From a virus: 64,000 nucleotides of DNA. Below, piece after piece: positions 7,649-18,506 of the stretch. The translations under genes were made by a program, and so were the position numbers. Where the stretch lies: positions 1-64,000 of the IMG/VR virus record IMGVR_UViG_3300047440_000434; one strand, 5' to 3'. Below the pieces are notes generated by a model. The model made no database searches, had not been told where the DNA came from, and saw nothing but the letters and a program-made list of their open reading frames with translations. Positions within the stretch are counted from its first letter, which is position 1. Every line of letters starts with the position of its first letter.

Positions 7649-8590
7649 ATGGCCATCACAGTAGCGGCAACCCCATTCGCGGGTGCCAACCAGACCCCCG
7701 CGTACCATGGCACGTTCATCCCCGAGATCTGGTCAGGTAAACTGATCGAGAAGTTCTACTCGGCCACCGTGCTCAGCGCCATCGCCAACACGGACTACGA
7801 GGGCGAGATCAAGAACCAGGGCGACGTGGTTCACATCCGCACCAAGCCGACGATCACGATCAGGGATTATCAGGTCAACCAGGACCTGCTCATTGATCGC
7901 CCGTCCAGCAACATCGTCGACTTCACCATCGACAAGGCGAAATACTTCAACGAAGCCCTCGACGACATCATGGAGGTCCAGTCGGACATCAACATGCTGT
8001 CGCTCTGGTCGGACGACGCCGCCGAGCAGATGAAGATCGTCATCGACACCGACGTGCTCACCACCATCGACGCGGGCATCGTTCCGGCCAACAAGGGTGC
8101 CACGGCGGGACGCATCTCGCTGAACATCAACCTGGGTGCCACGGGCGCGCCGATCCCGATCACGCCGCTGAACATCATCGACAGCATCGTGGACATGGGC
8201 ACCGTGCTGGACGAGCAGAACATCCCGGAGACGGGGCGTTGGCTGGTCATCCCGCCGTGGGTGGCGGCGCTGATCAAGAAGTCCGACCTGCGCAACGCGT
8301 CCATCTCGGGCGACGGCGTGTCCATGACGCGCAACGGGCGGCTGGGCATGATCGACCGGTTCACCCTCTACTCGTCCAACCTGCTGCCGACGGCGACCGA
8401 GGGTGCGACCAACGCGTTCCGCATCTTCGCCGGTCACCCGCATGGTCTGACTTTCGCGAGCCAGATCACCAAGCTGGAGCAGATGCGCTCCGAGCGTTCG
8501 TTCTCGACCTTGCTGCGTGGCCTTCAGGTCTACGCGTCAAAGGTCCTGGACGGCATCGCCATCACCGAACTCTACGCCATTCGGGGATAA
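7649..8590 (+). CDS. Major capsid protein
   Basis: 313 aa. GAGGAG lies upstream of the ATG, the best ribosome site in the head operon. Seen: a short N-arm (PAYHGTFIPEIWSGKLIEKFYSATVL), the segment YEGEIKNQGDVVHIRTKPTITIRDY usual in phage coat proteins, a central helix (YFNEALDDIMEVQSDINMLSLWSDDAAEQM) and the C-terminal axial part (RIFAGHPHGLTFASQITKLEQMRSER). An HK97-like fold is expected from the family. It follows scaffold and is followed by a repeat copy and a strong hairpin, which may set its mRNA level. Confidence 0.85.
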   Translation: MAITVAATPFAGANQTPAYHGTFIPEIWSGKLIEKFYSATVLSAIANTDYEGEIKNQGDVVHIRTKPTITIRDYQVNQDLLIDRPSSNIVDFTIDKAKYFNEALDDIMEVQSDINMLSLWSDDAAEQMKIVIDTDVLTTIDAGIVPANKGATAGRISLNINLGATGAPIPITPLNIIDSIVDMGTVLDEQNIPETGRWLVIPPWVAALIKKSDLRNASISGDGVSMTRNGRLGMIDRFTLYSSNLLPTATEGATNAFRIFAGHPHGLTFASQITKLEQMRSERSFSTLLRGLQVYASKVLDGIAITELYAIRG

Positions 8591-8591
8591 G

Positions 8592-8608
8592 TTTACTCCC
8601 GTCGTAAA
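8592..8608 (+). repeat. Dispersed inverted repeat after capsid gene
   Basis: TTTACTCCCGTCGTAAA, 1-2 bases after the capsid stop codon and immediately before a UUCG hairpin. It is not used as a ribosome site here: the next gene has its own GGAGG. Confidence 0.8.
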
Positions 8609-8629
8609 CCGCTGGCTTCGGCCAGCGGT
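8608..8629 (+). terminator. UUCG-capped hairpin after major capsid
   Basis: Nine-base arms ACCGCTGGC and GCCAGCGGT enclose TTCG, the very stable C(UUCG)G tetraloop. There is no T-run after it, so it may be a weak terminator, an RNase-processing or an mRNA-stabilising element that sets the ratio of capsid to downstream products. Confidence 0.6.
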
Positions 8630-8642
8630 AACGGAGGTTCGC

Positions 8643-9023
8643 ATGGCGAAACGCAAGGGCTACGCCCAAGGCGGCAAGGTCACCACCGGTAACGCTGACT
8701 TTCGCGGGGACGCGGATATTCGCGGTATTCCCGACACGCCCCGAGGCAGGGCGTTCACGGGCGACGCGGACGTTCGCGGCATCCCCAACACGCCCACGCC
8801 CAGCGGGCGAAAGTTCGGCATGGAGAATAAATTCGGTCCCAGCGCGGCACCGGGTTTCGCCAAGGGCGGCAAGGTTAAATTCGAAGGCACGAAAAAGGAT
8901 ATGGCGCAGGACAAGGCGGGCGCGAAGAAGATGGGCATTTCCCAGCGTGCGTATGAGAAAACCGCCAAGGACAAAGCCCAGGATAAAGCCGGTCAACGCC
9001 AAATGTATGGGAAGCGCAAATGA
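8643..9023 (+). CDS. Basic GGKV repeat protein
   Basis: 126 aa from ATG 8643 (GGAGG five bases upstream); a longer frame to 8517 overlaps the capsid gene and is not real. Internal repeats: GNADFRGDADIRGIPDTP and GDADVRGIPNTP at residues about 17-55. Two AQGGKV/AKGGKV motifs; C-terminus rich in Lys/Asp/Gln (AKDKAQDKAG). It is likely a small virion protein, perhaps decorating or lining the capsid. No named family. Confidence 0.6.
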   Translation: MAKRKGYAQGGKVTTGNADFRGDADIRGIPDTPRGRAFTGDADVRGIPNTPTPSGRKFGMENKFGPSAAPGFAKGGKVKFEGTKKDMAQDKAGAKKMGISQRAYEKTAKDKAQDKAGQRQMYGKRK

Positions 9024-9307
9024 GAGCACCATCGAATTTGAAAGCCGCGAGCAAGGGCGCGGGCAAGACCAAGATGCCCGCCGGTTTCGGTGCCCCGAAG
9101 AAGTCGGGACCCAAGCTGCCCACGGGCGTCGCCGGTCCGCCCGCCCCGCCAGCGCCCGCCGGTCCGCCCACGCTGGCATCGGGTGGCCCCGGCGCGCCGA
9201 GCGCGTCCTCGGCTCCCGACGGGCCCGTGCCGCCCATGGGCTTTAACAAAGGCGGTAAGGTGAAGAAGTCCATGCCGTTCAAGCCATTCAAGAAGGGCCG
9301 TCGCTAA
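9020..9307 (+). CDS. Pro/Ala-rich small protein with GGKV motif
   Basis: 95 aa, ATGA overlap with the previous gene. Middle is Pro/Ala/Gly low complexity; the end carries FNKGGKVKKSMPFKPFKKGRR, so it is strongly basic. It shares the GGKV element with its neighbour, suggesting related roles. Function unknown. Confidence 0.6.
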   Translation: MRAPSNLKAASKGAGKTKMPAGFGAPKKSGPKLPTGVAGPPAPPAPAGPPTLASGGPGAPSASSAPDGPVPPMGFNKGGKVKKSMPFKPFKKGRR

Positions 9308-9744
9308 TGGCCAAGAAACCTGCGCCCAAACGTATGCGCGGCTACGACTATGGTGGGCAGGTGCTCAGCACGGACAGCTTTGGCCGCAGCGTGAGCGAAG
9401 GTTTCAACATGGGTATGGGCGGGGCCAAGGCTTACAAGGAAGCCGGTAAGCCCGACACGCCCAAACCCACTGATACCAAATCCGAGAACACCTCCGTTCC
9501 GAAGCAGCCTTCGGTGACCGTCGACTACATGAAAAGCCCGGCGGGCGGCGTGCCCACCATCGGCGGCAACGCGCGCGGCGGCGTGATCAAGAAGGTCGCC
9601 GGTAAGCCCATCGGCAAGGATGACGGGCTCATCCCCGCGCAAAGAGGCGAGTGGGTGATCCGCAAATCGGCGGTCAAGAAGCTGGGCAACAAGGTTCTGG
9701 GGCAGATCAACAAGGGTAAACTTCCTTCGCGCCGAGGTAGATAA
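9307..9744 (+). CDS. Virion-region protein with EWVIRKSAVKKLG motif
   Basis: 145 aa, start coupled as TAATG. N-terminus MRGYDYGGQV echoes the GGKV motif of the two genes before it. The C-terminal segment DGLIPAQRGEWVIRKSAVKKLGNKVLGQINKGKLP matches a short motif widely seen in phage structural proteins (xPAxLxxGExVIRKSAVxKxG). Its exact role is not known; it is likely a head or neck component. It couples to the adaptor gene by TAATG. Confidence 0.6.
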   Translation: MAKKPAPKRMRGYDYGGQVLSTDSFGRSVSEGFNMGMGGAKAYKEAGKPDTPKPTDTKSENTSVPKQPSVTVDYMKSPAGGVPTIGGNARGGVIKKVAGKPIGKDDGLIPAQRGEWVIRKSAVKKLGNKVLGQINKGKLPSRRGR

Positions 9745-10124
9745 TGTCGACGACGCTGGGCCGGACCTGGGGCAGCCTGATCGGTGAGGCCCGCACGCTG
9801 TTGCAGGACAAGCTGGGCACGTCCGGTCAGGGGCTTCGTTACACCGACGACGAGATGTTCGAGAGCATCAATAGTATGCTCGCCGAGGTGCGCACCAAAC
9901 GCCCCGATCTGTTCCTGCCAATCGGGCTGCGCCGCCCGTTGGCGTTCTACACCGCCGCTCACGACATGGGCACCGCGTTCCCGCTGGATACCAGCTGCTA
10001 CAGCGCGTTCGTTTACTATCTCGTTGGGCGCGCGGAACTACGTGAAGACACCTTCTCCGACGACAGTCGCGCGGTCAGCATGATGAACAAGGCGCTCGCG
10101 CAACTATTGTCGCTGCAAAGTTAG
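9744..10124 (+). CDS. Head-tail adaptor-like protein (DUF6682-like)
   Basis: 126 aa. Helical: GSLIGEARTLLQDK, then LRYTDDEMFESINSMLAEVRTKRPDLFLP, and a C-terminal helix bundle (YSAFVYYLVGRAELREDTFSDDSRAVSMMNKALAQLL). The arrangement trades on the pattern of small phage adaptor proteins that dock on the portal. Resemblance to DUF6682-type adaptors is by memory. Position after head genes and before fibres fits. Confidence 0.6.
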   Translation: MSTTLGRTWGSLIGEARTLLQDKLGTSGQGLRYTDDEMFESINSMLAEVRTKRPDLFLPIGLRRPLAFYTAAHDMGTAFPLDTSCYSAFVYYLVGRAELREDTFSDDSRAVSMMNKALAQLLSLQS

Positions 10125-10133
10125 GACCTGAGC

Positions 10134-11765
10134 ATGAGCGGATCGGCTACCGGATCGAGCCCGAACTGGGTCGCGGGTTATGTCCCCCCGGCGGGTGAAT
10201 GGAACCAGTGGTGGGCGCGCAAGATGGACGCGGACAACACCATTTTCGCTGGTGGTCCGTTTCTGTCCACGCAGGGCGGCACCATGTCGGGTGCGTTATA
10301 TTTGCCGCCCGCCAACCCGGTCGATCCCAACGAGGCGGTCCGCAAGGGCTACGTGGACTCGCTGACTTTCGCCGCCGGGCCGTTCATGCCGACGACGGGT
10401 GGCATATTCACCGGCCCCGTCACCTTCACGAGTTCGCTGGAACTGGCTGGTAATCCCGTCAATCCGCTTGATGCCGCGCCGAAACAATACGTGGACAGCG
10501 CGATCAACCAGTCCAACAACGCGATCAACGTGGCCAACGCCGCCGTGCGGCGCGCGGGCGACACGATGACCGGCTTGCTCGCGCTATCGTCTGATCCGGT
10601 ATCGCCCAATCACGCGGCGACCAAGGCTTACGCTGACCTCAGGGTGCTCAAATCCGGCGACACGATGACGGGACGTTTGACCGTCAACAGCGATATGGTC
10701 GTGGGCGTCGGGCCTCTCTACAACAGCGGTAATTTATACATTAACGCCTACAACAGTTGGGAATGGGCCTTAACGCTCGACCCCAACACTGGTGATCATT
10801 ACCAGACATACCGCACGAGTTGGTACGACGTGTGGGCTTCCGCCACCGGTACGCGTAGCTGGGTTGGCGGCAACCAGAGCCTGATGAACCTGAACGGTGG
10901 GGGAAACCTCAACGTCATGGCGCAGATAGGCAGCGGCAGCATGGTCACCACCACGCTGAGCGTGGGTGGCAACGCCAACGTCGCGGGCAACCACTCGGTG
11001 GGCTCTTTCTCCATCGGCCCGTGGATGTTTTACAACAACGGAACAGCCCAGATCCAGCAGCACACGGGCGGCTGGTACGAGTCCTGGGCGAACAGCGGCG
11101 GGGGGCGTCTCTGGGTCAACGACAACAAGATCGTCATGAACCTGGACCCCGGTGGCAGCCTGTCGGTGGTCGGCAACATCACCGGCACGCAGATATTCTC
11201 CAACCACTCCGTGTTGGCGGCGGACGGGTTCCATGCCGGGAGCTTTACCGGCGCGGCCTGTTATTTCGGCGTCAGCGGCGGTATGCGCGTCACCCAGTAC
11301 CAGCCTAACTGGTACTGGCGCTGGGACCCCAACAACGGCGATCTGTGGTGGGTCATGGACAACGGCGGCGTGCGCCCCTTTTTCAAGTTCCGTCAGTCCG
11401 ATGTGATGGCGCTCAACGATGTCGGTGCCATTGGCGCGCACGGGTTCCAGGATTTCTCCGACGAACGCGGCAAAACCGATATCAATCCCGCCACGCGCGG
11501 GTTGGCGGACGTGCTCAGGATCAACCCGATCACGTTCGTCCGCGTGGGCAAGTCACGCCAGGAACTCGGTTTTAGCGCGCAACAAATTCGCACGGTCATC
11601 CCGGAAGCGGTCTCGCCCATGGGGATCGTGCTCGCCGACGGGACGGGCGGGATCGACGACGACGAGCCGTCCCTGGGTATCCAGACCACGCCGATCATCG
11701 CCGCCATGGTCAACGCCATGAAGGAACTGGCGGCGGACGTCGCCGCGCTGAAAGCCGGGCGATGA
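10134..11765 (+). CDS. Tail fibre protein with S74 chaperone domain
   Basis: 543 aa. N-terminal half: repeated GDTMTG-type units with KxYVD and HAATKAYAD, typical of fibre-shaft repeats. C-terminus from about residue 440: FSDERGKTDI, then ELGFSAQQIRTVIPEAV, a Peptidase_S74 intramolecular chaperone that trimerises the fibre and cleaves itself off before the Ser of the SDE motif. AGGA lies about seven bases before the ATG. It acts outside the cell in host recognition. It overlaps the next gene by 4 nt. Confidence 0.85.
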   Translation: MSGSATGSSPNWVAGYVPPAGEWNQWWARKMDADNTIFAGGPFLSTQGGTMSGALYLPPANPVDPNEAVRKGYVDSLTFAAGPFMPTTGGIFTGPVTFTSSLELAGNPVNPLDAAPKQYVDSAINQSNNAINVANAAVRRAGDTMTGLLALSSDPVSPNHAATKAYADLRVLKSGDTMTGRLTVNSDMVVGVGPLYNSGNLYINAYNSWEWALTLDPNTGDHYQTYRTSWYDVWASATGTRSWVGGNQSLMNLNGGGNLNVMAQIGSGSMVTTTLSVGGNANVAGNHSVGSFSIGPWMFYNNGTAQIQQHTGGWYESWANSGGGRLWVNDNKIVMNLDPGGSLSVVGNITGTQIFSNHSVLAADGFHAGSFTGAACYFGVSGGMRVTQYQPNWYWRWDPNNGDLWWVMDNGGVRPFFKFRQSDVMALNDVGAIGAHGFQDFSDERGKTDINPATRGLADVLRINPITFVRVGKSRQELGFSAQQIRTVIPEAVSPMGIVLADGTGGIDDDEPSLGIQTTPIIAAMVNAMKELAADVAALKAGR

Positions 11766-12136
11766 TCCCAGGTCGGCTCCCCCTCACGCTCTATCGCGGC
11801 GACACCGGTCGGTGGCGGTTCAGCCTGTGGCTGGACGCCAACAAGACGCAGCCCACCGACCTGACCGGGGCCTCGGCGCTGGCGCAGATCCGTGATCGCG
11901 CGGGCGGCTCGCTCATCGTGTCCATGGAGTGCGCGATAACGCTGCCGAACCATATCGACATGGTATTGTTGTCGGCGGACTCGGCGAAACTTCCCAGTTC
12001 CGGGGCGTGGGATTTACAAGTGACCTATGCCTCGGGTGACGTCATCACGGTGCTGTCCGGTCCGGTCAACACGACGAGCGACGTTACGACGGGAGTAAAC
12101 GTGGTGACCCCGCTCCAGCTGCGGTCGGCGCGGTGA
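11762..12136 (+). CDS. Beta-rich fibre-associated protein
   Basis: 124 aa. The pattern [44 protein letters not shown] is common in small beta-sandwich proteins found next to phage fibre genes, where they may link fibre and tail. ATGA overlap with the fibre before it and GTGA with the giant fibre after it, so all three are translationally coupled. Copy 12083-12099 of the dispersed repeat encodes DVTTGVNV near its end. Confidence 0.6.
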   Translation: MIPGRLPLTLYRGDTGRWRFSLWLDANKTQPTDLTGASALAQIRDRAGGSLIVSMECAITLPNHIDMVLLSADSAKLPSSGAWDLQVTYASGDVITVLSGPVNTTSDVTTGVNVVTPLQLRSAR

Positions 12137-15100
12137 GCGATACCCTCTTCATAGACGTCATCGTCGCCCCGACGGTTCAGTCCGTCGACGTCTTCACCGC
12201 GCCCGCCGAGCCGGTGCTGATCGACTACGTGGTGCCGGGTCCGCAAGGACCGCCGGGCGTGCAGGGCGACGTGGGCGCGCAGGGTCCGAAGGGCGACAAG
12301 GGCGACAAGGGCGACAAGGGCGACCGGGGCACCACCGGAGCCACGGGTGCCACCGGCCCCATGGGCCCGCAGGGTGCCGTAGGACCGCAGGGTGCCAAGG
12401 GCGACAAGGGAGACAAGGGCGACCAGGGTATCCAGGGTGTCCAGGGTCCCAAGGGCGACAAGGGCGACCAGGGTATCCAGGGCGTCAAGGGAGACACCGG
12501 AGCCCAGGGACCCATCGGCGTCACGGGTGCCAAGGGCGACAAGGGCGACAAGGGCGATACCGGAGACGTCGGGGCCACCGGTCCGCAGGGTATCCAGGGT
12601 ATCCAGGGCGAGACCGGCGAGACCGGCGCGCAAGGACCGCAAGGTATCCAGGGTCAGCAGGGTATCCAGGGTATCCAGGGTGAAACGGGCCTGACCGGTG
12701 CCGACAGTACGGTGCCCGGCCCCGTGGGCCCGCAGGGCATCCAGGGTATCCAGGGCGATACCGGTGCCCAGGGTATCCAGGGCGAGACGGGTTTGACGGG
12801 CGCGACCGGTGCCCAGGGTATCCAGGGTGAGCCGGGCCTGGACGGGGCCACCGGCCCACAAGGTATCCAGGGCGAGACGGGCCTGACGGGGGCGCAAGGT
12901 CCGCAGGGCATCCAAGGCGACACGGGTGCCACGGGCGCGGCGGGCACCGGCATCAACTTCATCGGGCAGGTTCCCACCGAGGGCGACCTGCCGCCGGGTG
13001 CTTCCGAGGGTGATGCCTATGTCGTCACCGAAACCGGTGAGATGTGGATCTGGGACAGCACCACCGGGGCGTATATCAACGCCGGTCCCATCCAGGGGCC
13101 GCAGGGCGAGACGGGCCTGACGGGTCCGCAGGGTGCCCAGGGCGTGCCGGGTGCGACCGGCCCTCAGGGTATCCAGGGCGATACGGGTCTGACGGGTGCG
13201 ACGGGACCGCAGGGCATCCAGGGAGACGTCGGTGCCACGGGCGCGACGGGGGCCCAGGGGCCGGTGGGTGCCACCGGGGCTGACAGCACGGTGCCTGGAC
13301 CCGTCGGCCCAGAGGGGCCTCAGGGCATCAAGGGCGACGTGGGTGCGCAGGGCGTCCAGGGACCGCAGGGTATTCCGGGTGCGACGGGTGCCGACAGCAC
13401 GGTGCCTGGACCGGTAGGGCCCACGGGTGCCACGGGCGCGCAGGGGCCGGTGGGTGCCACGGGTCCGCAGGGTGTTCAGGGTCCGGCGGGCGCTGACGGG
13501 TTCATCACCGAGCCGGTGGGCGCGGGCACCTGGGCACGCCTGGAGACGGGCGCGTGGCAGCGCGGCGTGGCGGTTTCCGGCGACACGATGACCGGCAACC
13601 TGACGGTTGGGCTTGGCACTGATACGGGCCGGATCATCAACATAAACGGCGCGGCGCAAGGCGGCGGCGCGTTGGGCTGGTTGGTGGGCAACGTCCAGCG
13701 GTGGGCGATAGGGCTGGATAATTACCCAGCCGAAGATGGGTCCGGCGTCGGCAGCGGCCTGTCGTTCCATCGCTACACGGACACCGGAAGTTATATCGAC
13801 TCGGTTATGAACCTGAGTCGGCAGACCGGCTCGGTCGCCATCTGGAACTCGCTCACGGTGGGTAAGGGGCTCAACCTCGGCAATAACGTGGCTGACGCCC
13901 CGTGGAATGTCTGGAGCCATATCTCGCTCTATGGCGGGCAGTATGGCTTCTCGGTCACCGGGTCTCGGCAGAACTACGTCGTACCGAACGCGGCTTCGCA
14001 CACGTTCGTGGTCAACGCCGTTGACGTCGCTCTCATCGACTACGGCGGGATCAGCCTGCTCGGCGGGACCGATATGTGGCTCGCGCGCCTGCCCACCGAC
14101 GCCCGGCACGCCACGAACAAGCAATACGTGGACGATAAAGTTAATACGGGAGTAAGCGGCTACCTGCCACTTTCGGGTGGCACGCTGACCGGCGGGCTGC
14201 AGATCAGCGCCTACGCACCGTCATGGGGCAGCTTCAACTTCGCCGCGCAACTGGTGATCCGGGGCGTCCAGAACAACGGTATCGGCATCTTCGACAGTTC
14301 CGACGCCAACCCCATGGCGATCATCAACGGCGCGGGCACGCTTGGGTTCTACGCGATGCCGCCCTGGGGCGACAGCACCACGCCGCCGATCCCACGGCTG
14401 ACGTTGGAGCCAACCCAGGCGACGTTCAGCACGTCGCTCACGGCCACTGGCAATCTGACTATCCAGGGCGTTTCCGATATATATGGCTGGTTGCGGGTCG
14501 GGGGTAATACGACGGCGGCGGAAGCGGCGGCGATCAGCACCTGGGGCGGAATAATCACGAACAATGTCAGCGGCGGCGCGGGTGAGACCGCGTTCGTTAA
14601 TGTTTATTACCCATACGGCGGCTTTCGTTTTTACCAGAAGACGAGCGACACCGACACGACACTGAAATGGCTTAGCTCTCTGGAGCCAGACGGTTTGTGG
14701 CGGATTTATAACCAGATCGTCTATCAAAACCTCCCCGGTGGCGGGAACGGCATTGGGTTCACCTTCGCGGCGGACGGCTTACATCCATGGGTGGATCTCA
14801 ACGATCAGGGGCCGCTCGCACTTAAAAGCTGGGTGAGCGCCAACTACGCGCCGATCACGGGCGGCGGGTATCTCACCGATGCGCCAAACGACTTCCGCAC
14901 CTACGGCAGACATGCCGCCGCGTGGTATCGGGTTTCCGCCGTCACCGAGTATCCAACGGGCGCGCTCGACCTGAACACACCGGACGATGCGTTCATCGGA
15001 TTGTTGCAGATCACCAACCAGACCGGCGGATTGAACTGGCCGTCTGGCAACGGCGACCAGACCGCTTTGATCCTGGCTGGTTATAACTCGAACGCTGGCT

Positions 15101-18100
15101 GGAAATCCCAGCTTATGATGGGCGGGCGCAGCGGGCACAACGGCCCGGCGCTCTGGTATCGCGCCATCGACGATACATACCCCGCCGACGCCAGTCAGTG
15201 GTCGCCCTGGTATCGGCTCCTGGGCACGGTCAACGGTAATCTGGAACAGCCCCTGACGATAACCAACGGGCTCCATTTCGGCACCGCCACGGCTCCCACC
15301 CACGCCGGGGACACGTCCCGGCATATCACGCTCTACGAGGGCTTCGGTGGCTTCTCCGTCACGGGCGGAACGATCAACATCGTTTCGGGTGGCAACACCA
15401 ATTTCGTATCCAACGCGGGTGTGACCTGGGCGGAGGTCAACTCGGGCGGGATCGCCGTGCGATCCGGCGATGTCTGGCTGTTGCGCGATCCGACCGATCC
15501 CACGCAGGCCACGACCAAGCAATACGTGGATGCGAAAGTTAATACGGGAGTAAGCGGTTACCTGCCGCTCACGGGCGGAACGATCACGGGAGACCTTACC
15601 GTCCAGGGCAATACCTTTGTTACGGGATTTAGGGTCCACGAACAAAACACCGGACCCATGGCGGGCGGCGGCTATGGTGCTATCACATGGAACACGGACG
15701 GCGCGGGCGACGTCGCCTTCGTCAACGGCTGCAACTGGGTGGCTGCTGGTTTCTCCTGGTACAACGTGCTCAGTCCCGACGGCTGGAAACGGTCGATGTT
15801 TCTGTCGTTCGACGGGGCGCTCCATCTGAACGGCCCCGGCATCGACTACAACATTGGCGGCGGCACGAACCTCATGGGGTTCAAGTGGACCGGCTCACAC
15901 GTCGATAGTTACGTGGACGGGACACTTATCGGTCGCATAGCCATGGGCGATCTGGGCAACTACGTCGCCAAGAGTGGCGACACGATGACCGGCGCGTTGA
16001 CGATCCAGGGCAACCTCAACGTGTTCCCCGGTTCACTGACGGTCAGTTACGACGCGGTGTTTGGCTTCGATAACGCCGGATATGCCGCCATCTACATGAA
16101 CGCGGGACCAGCGACCAACCGCATCACGTATTACAAGACAAACAGCGTGACGCGCTGGCTCTATGGCGTGAACGCCTCGCCCGAGAGCGGTGGCAACGCG
16201 GGCTCGGACTTCTTCCTCGCCTCTTATACCGACGCGGGCGTCGGCGGGCCGACGGCGTTCTGGTTCTCGCGCGCCACGGGCCTCGGGGTCATAGCGGGCG
16301 ATCCCGTCGATCCGCTGGGCATCGCGACCAAGCAATACGTGGACGCCAGGGCCGGGACCCCAGGACCAGCGGGCCCAGCCGGGCCTACCGGCCCCGCTGG
16401 CGCGGACAGCACGGTTCCAGGACCGGCGGGTCCAGCCGGACCCACCGGCCCCGCTGGCGCGGACAGCACGGTTCCGGGACCAGCCGGTCCGGCGGGTGCC
16501 CCAGGTGCGGCGGGTGCTACCGGCCCGCAAGGCCCGGCGGGACCGGAGGGTCCGGCGTCCACCGTCCCAGGTCCAGCGGGTCCGGCGGGTGCCACCGGCC
16601 CAGCCGGGGCCAACGGTTTCATCGCCGAACCCGTGGGCGCGGGCACGTTCGGGCGGACCTCGGCGGCGGCGTGGCAACGCAGCGTGGCGCTGTCGGGTGA
16701 TAACATGACCGGCTCGCTCACCGTGGCGAACATGGTGTCGATTAACTCGGCAACGACCTACGCGCAGCTGGTCATGTCCAAGGGCGCGGGGGCCAACGCC
16801 AACCAGATACTTGGCTACACCGGCAACTCGGTACGTTGGAACCTCCAGGTGGGCGACGCCACCGCCGAGGGCGGGGGCAACGGCGGGTCGGATTTCACCC
16901 TGAGCCGACATGACGACGCGGGGAACTGGCTAAGCCGGTCTTTCAGTGTTTCACGCGCCAACAACTCGATGACCGTCGATGGCCTTCTCAACTGCGTGGG
17001 GCAACTCTGGTCGAACGCCGGGCGCGTCATCAGTTGCAACGGTGGCTACCCCACCGTCACCGTCTACGACACCGTGGGGGCTGTCGCGAGCGGCATGTGG
17101 GTGGAGCCGAACGGCGTGCTCTACTTTGGCGACATGGACGGCGCGGGCAACGCGGTGACGGGCCGGTTCTACGTGGACCGCTCCAGCAACCTCGTCGCCA
17201 ACGCGGGTGTTTTCGCGACGCATCTTCAGTCATCCAGCGGGGCCACCATCGCCGGTAACATAAGCGCGGCGACCATGAACACGACCGGTCGCATCACCGT
17301 CAACGAGATCATGAACATCTCGGGTGTCATGCGCGTCGCCAACAACGAAGCCTACTACATGAGCCGGGGCAGCGACGGGACGTGGAATTTCGTCGAGAAC
17401 AACGGGAACATTACATGGTTCAACAGCACTGGCATCTGGTGCAGGAGCGGTCAGAGCGGGCTGTTCGCGGGCGGCACTGGCGTCGTCATGCAGTTTTCCC
17501 CGAACTGGTACTGGGACTGGAACATCAGCAACGGCACCTTGTCCTGGATGGCGAACGGTGGCGTGGCCATGACCATGGACGGGGGGTATAATACCGGGTT
17601 CCATAATGGCATCGTCATGATTAACGGGGCGCGTCTGGTCTGCCAGACCAACTGCACCGGCATTCAGTTCACCTCCGGGGCCTGGAACAGCGGCAGCACG
17701 TTCGTCTTCGGTTGGAGTAACGCCGTCTCCAACCTCGCCACGATCAGTATCGACAGTGGCGGCGCGGCCTACGCGATAGCGAACGCCTCCGACGCGCGGC
17801 TCAAGCACAACATCGGGGCATCCGACTTCGATTGTCTCGACGCGGTGTCGAAGCTGTCGCTGGTCGAGTTCGACTGGCTGCAGATTGATAACCCGTGGAA
17901 ACTACGGGAAGCCCGCGCCACGCCGAGGACCAGCGCGATCAGTCGCCATAAAGTGCGCGCGGGCCTGATCGCCCAGGAGGTGGCGAAGATAATCCCCGAG
18001 GCCGTCCAGCACGGGGAGGATTTCGAGGACCATCTCGGTCTCGTATGGAACCTGGACAGCAACGTCATGAACGCGGTGCTGATCGGTGCGATCCAACAAC

Positions 18101-18144
18101 TCACCGCGCGTATCAATCAACTCGAACAAAGGACACTCCACTAA
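12133..18144 (+). CDS. Giant collagen-like tail fibre with S74 chaperone
   Basis: 2003 aa from GTG 12133. Order: short beta N-terminus; Gly-X-Y collagen-like runs at residues about 36-272, 320-456 and 1408-1496; between them shaft modules with GDTMTGxL, [22 protein letters not shown] and beta-rich insertions; C-terminal S74 chaperone from about 1885 ([26 protein letters not shown]) with a final coiled coil. The collagen runs should form long trimeric rods, and the beta modules probably carry receptor binding. Two almost identical repeat copies (14140-14156, 15538-15554) encode the [10 protein letters not shown] units. It is the longest fibre of the phage. Confidence 0.85.
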   Translation: MSDTLFIDVIVAPTVQSVDVFTAPAEPVLIDYVVPGPQGPPGVQGDVGAQGPKGDKGDKGDKGDRGTTGATGATGPMGPQGAVGPQGAKGDKGDKGDQGIQGVQGPKGDKGDQGIQGVKGDTGAQGPIGVTGAKGDKGDKGDTGDVGATGPQGIQGIQGETGETGAQGPQGIQGQQGIQGIQGETGLTGADSTVPGPVGPQGIQGIQGDTGAQGIQGETGLTGATGAQGIQGEPGLDGATGPQGIQGETGLTGAQGPQGIQGDTGATGAAGTGINFIGQVPTEGDLPPGASEGDAYVVTETGEMWIWDSTTGAYINAGPIQGPQGETGLTGPQGAQGVPGATGPQGIQGDTGLTGATGPQGIQGDVGATGATGAQGPVGATGADSTVPGPVGPEGPQGIKGDVGAQGVQGPQGIPGATGADSTVPGPVGPTGATGAQGPVGATGPQGVQGPAGADGFITEPVGAGTWARLETGAWQRGVAVSGDTMTGNLTVGLGTDTGRIININGAAQGGGALGWLVGNVQRWAIGLDNYPAEDGSGVGSGLSFHRYTDTGSYIDSVMNLSRQTGSVAIWNSLTVGKGLNLGNNVADAPWNVWSHISLYGGQYGFSVTGSRQNYVVPNAASHTFVVNAVDVALIDYGGISLLGGTDMWLARLPTDARHATNKQYVDDKVNTGVSGYLPLSGGTLTGGLQISAYAPSWGSFNFAAQLVIRGVQNNGIGIFDSSDANPMAIINGAGTLGFYAMPPWGDSTTPPIPRLTLEPTQATFSTSLTATGNLTIQGVSDIYGWLRVGGNTTAAEAAAISTWGGIITNNVSGGAGETAFVNVYYPYGGFRFYQKTSDTDTTLKWLSSLEPDGLWRIYNQIVYQNLPGGGNGIGFTFAADGLHPWVDLNDQGPLALKSWVSANYAPITGGGYLTDAPNDFRTYGRHAAAWYRVSAVTEYPTGALDLNTPDDAFIGLLQITNQTGGLNWPSGNGDQTALILAGYNSNAGWKSQLMMGGRSGHNGPALWYRAIDDTYPADASQWSPWYRLLGTVNGNLEQPLTITNGLHFGTATAPTHAGDTSRHITLYEGFGGFSVTGGTINIVSGGNTNFVSNAGVTWAEVNSGGIAVRSGDVWLLRDPTDPTQATTKQYVDAKVNTGVSGYLPLTGGTITGDLTVQGNTFVTGFRVHEQNTGPMAGGGYGAITWNTDGAGDVAFVNGCNWVAAGFSWYNVLSPDGWKRSMFLSFDGALHLNGPGIDYNIGGGTNLMGFKWTGSHVDSYVDGTLIGRIAMGDLGNYVAKSGDTMTGALTIQGNLNVFPGSLTVSYDAVFGFDNAGYAAIYMNAGPATNRITYYKTNSVTRWLYGVNASPESGGNAGSDFFLASYTDAGVGGPTAFWFSRATGLGVIAGDPVDPLGIATKQYVDARAGTPGPAGPAGPTGPAGADSTVPGPAGPAGPTGPAGADSTVPGPAGPAGAPGAAGATGPQGPAGPEGPASTVPGPAGPAGATGPAGANGFIAEPVGAGTFGRTSAAAWQRSVALSGDNMTGSLTVANMVSINSATTYAQLVMSKGAGANANQILGYTGNSVRWNLQVGDATAEGGGNGGSDFTLSRHDDAGNWLSRSFSVSRANNSMTVDGLLNCVGQLWSNAGRVISCNGGYPTVTVYDTVGAVASGMWVEPNGVLYFGDMDGAGNAVTGRFYVDRSSNLVANAGVFATHLQSSSGATIAGNISAATMNTTGRITVNEIMNISGVMRVANNEAYYMSRGSDGTWNFVENNGNITWFNSTGIWCRSGQSGLFAGGTGVVMQFSPNWYWDWNISNGTLSWMANGGVAMTMDGGYNTGFHNGIVMINGARLVCQTNCTGIQFTSGAWNSGSTFVFGWSNAVSNLATISIDSGGAAYAIANASDARLKHNIGASDFDCLDAVSKLSLVEFDWLQIDNPWKLREARATPRTSAISRHKVRAGLIAQEVAKIIPEAVQHGEDFEDHLGLVWNLDSNVMNAVLIGAIQQLTARINQLEQRTLH

Positions 18145-18491
18145 TGGCCGCGCTTATCATCCCAAACAACACGACGTTCGGTTCCATGACGAACCAGACC
18201 GTGAGCAACCTGCTCAAGCTCAACACCACCATGGCGCGCCTCAAGGACGCGCTGGCCACGGCGTCGGCTGGCTACGAGGGCGTGGCGGGCACGCAGTACG
18301 AAGCCGCCACCATGGGCATGAACATGCCAATGTCCCAGAACAACTTCGGCATCGTCCCCAAGGTGGACGCGGCGGGCGCGAACGGCACCGACTACGAATA
18401 CGCGGTGAACACCCTGACCGCGCAATGGGACACGTTCTGGGCAGCCGCCGAAGCCTCGGTCAACCAACTCGATAACGGTTCGAACTTTTAA
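18144..18491 (+). CDS. Small fibre-cluster protein
   Basis: 115 aa from ATG 18144, coupled to the giant fibre stop (TAATG). Thr/Asn/Ala-rich, helical (VSNLLKLNTTMARLKDALATASAGYEG). No family recognised. It may be a fibre chaperone or attachment factor. Its stop TAA lies inside repeat copy 18487-18503. Confidence 0.6.
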   Translation: MAALIIPNNTTFGSMTNQTVSNLLKLNTTMARLKDALATASAGYEGVAGTQYEAATMGMNMPMSQNNFGIVPKVDAAGANGTDYEYAVNTLTAQWDTFWAAAEASVNQLDNGSNF

Positions 18492-18503
18492 TACGGGAGT
18501 AAA
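18487..18503 (+). repeat. Dispersed inverted repeat, stop/start junction copy
   Basis: TTTAATACGGGAGTAAA. It contains the TAA stop of the upstream gene in its left arm and GGGAG, the ribosome site of the gene starting at 18507, in its right arm. This is the same arrangement as in the leftward small-gene cluster, but on the + strand. Confidence 0.8.
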
Positions 18504-18506
18504 AAC

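Noticed and set aside
12025-14124. 699-aa open frame on the minus strand opposite the giant fibre
   Set aside because: It arises because the collagen Gly-X-Y codons leave the opposite strand open; composition is repetitive Arg/Thr/Leu, with no ribosome site.
12237-16620. Collagen-coding DNA as a possible CRISPR or tandem-repeat array
   Set aside because: The periodicity is nine bases from Gly-X-Y codons, with no spacers; it is a coding repeat.
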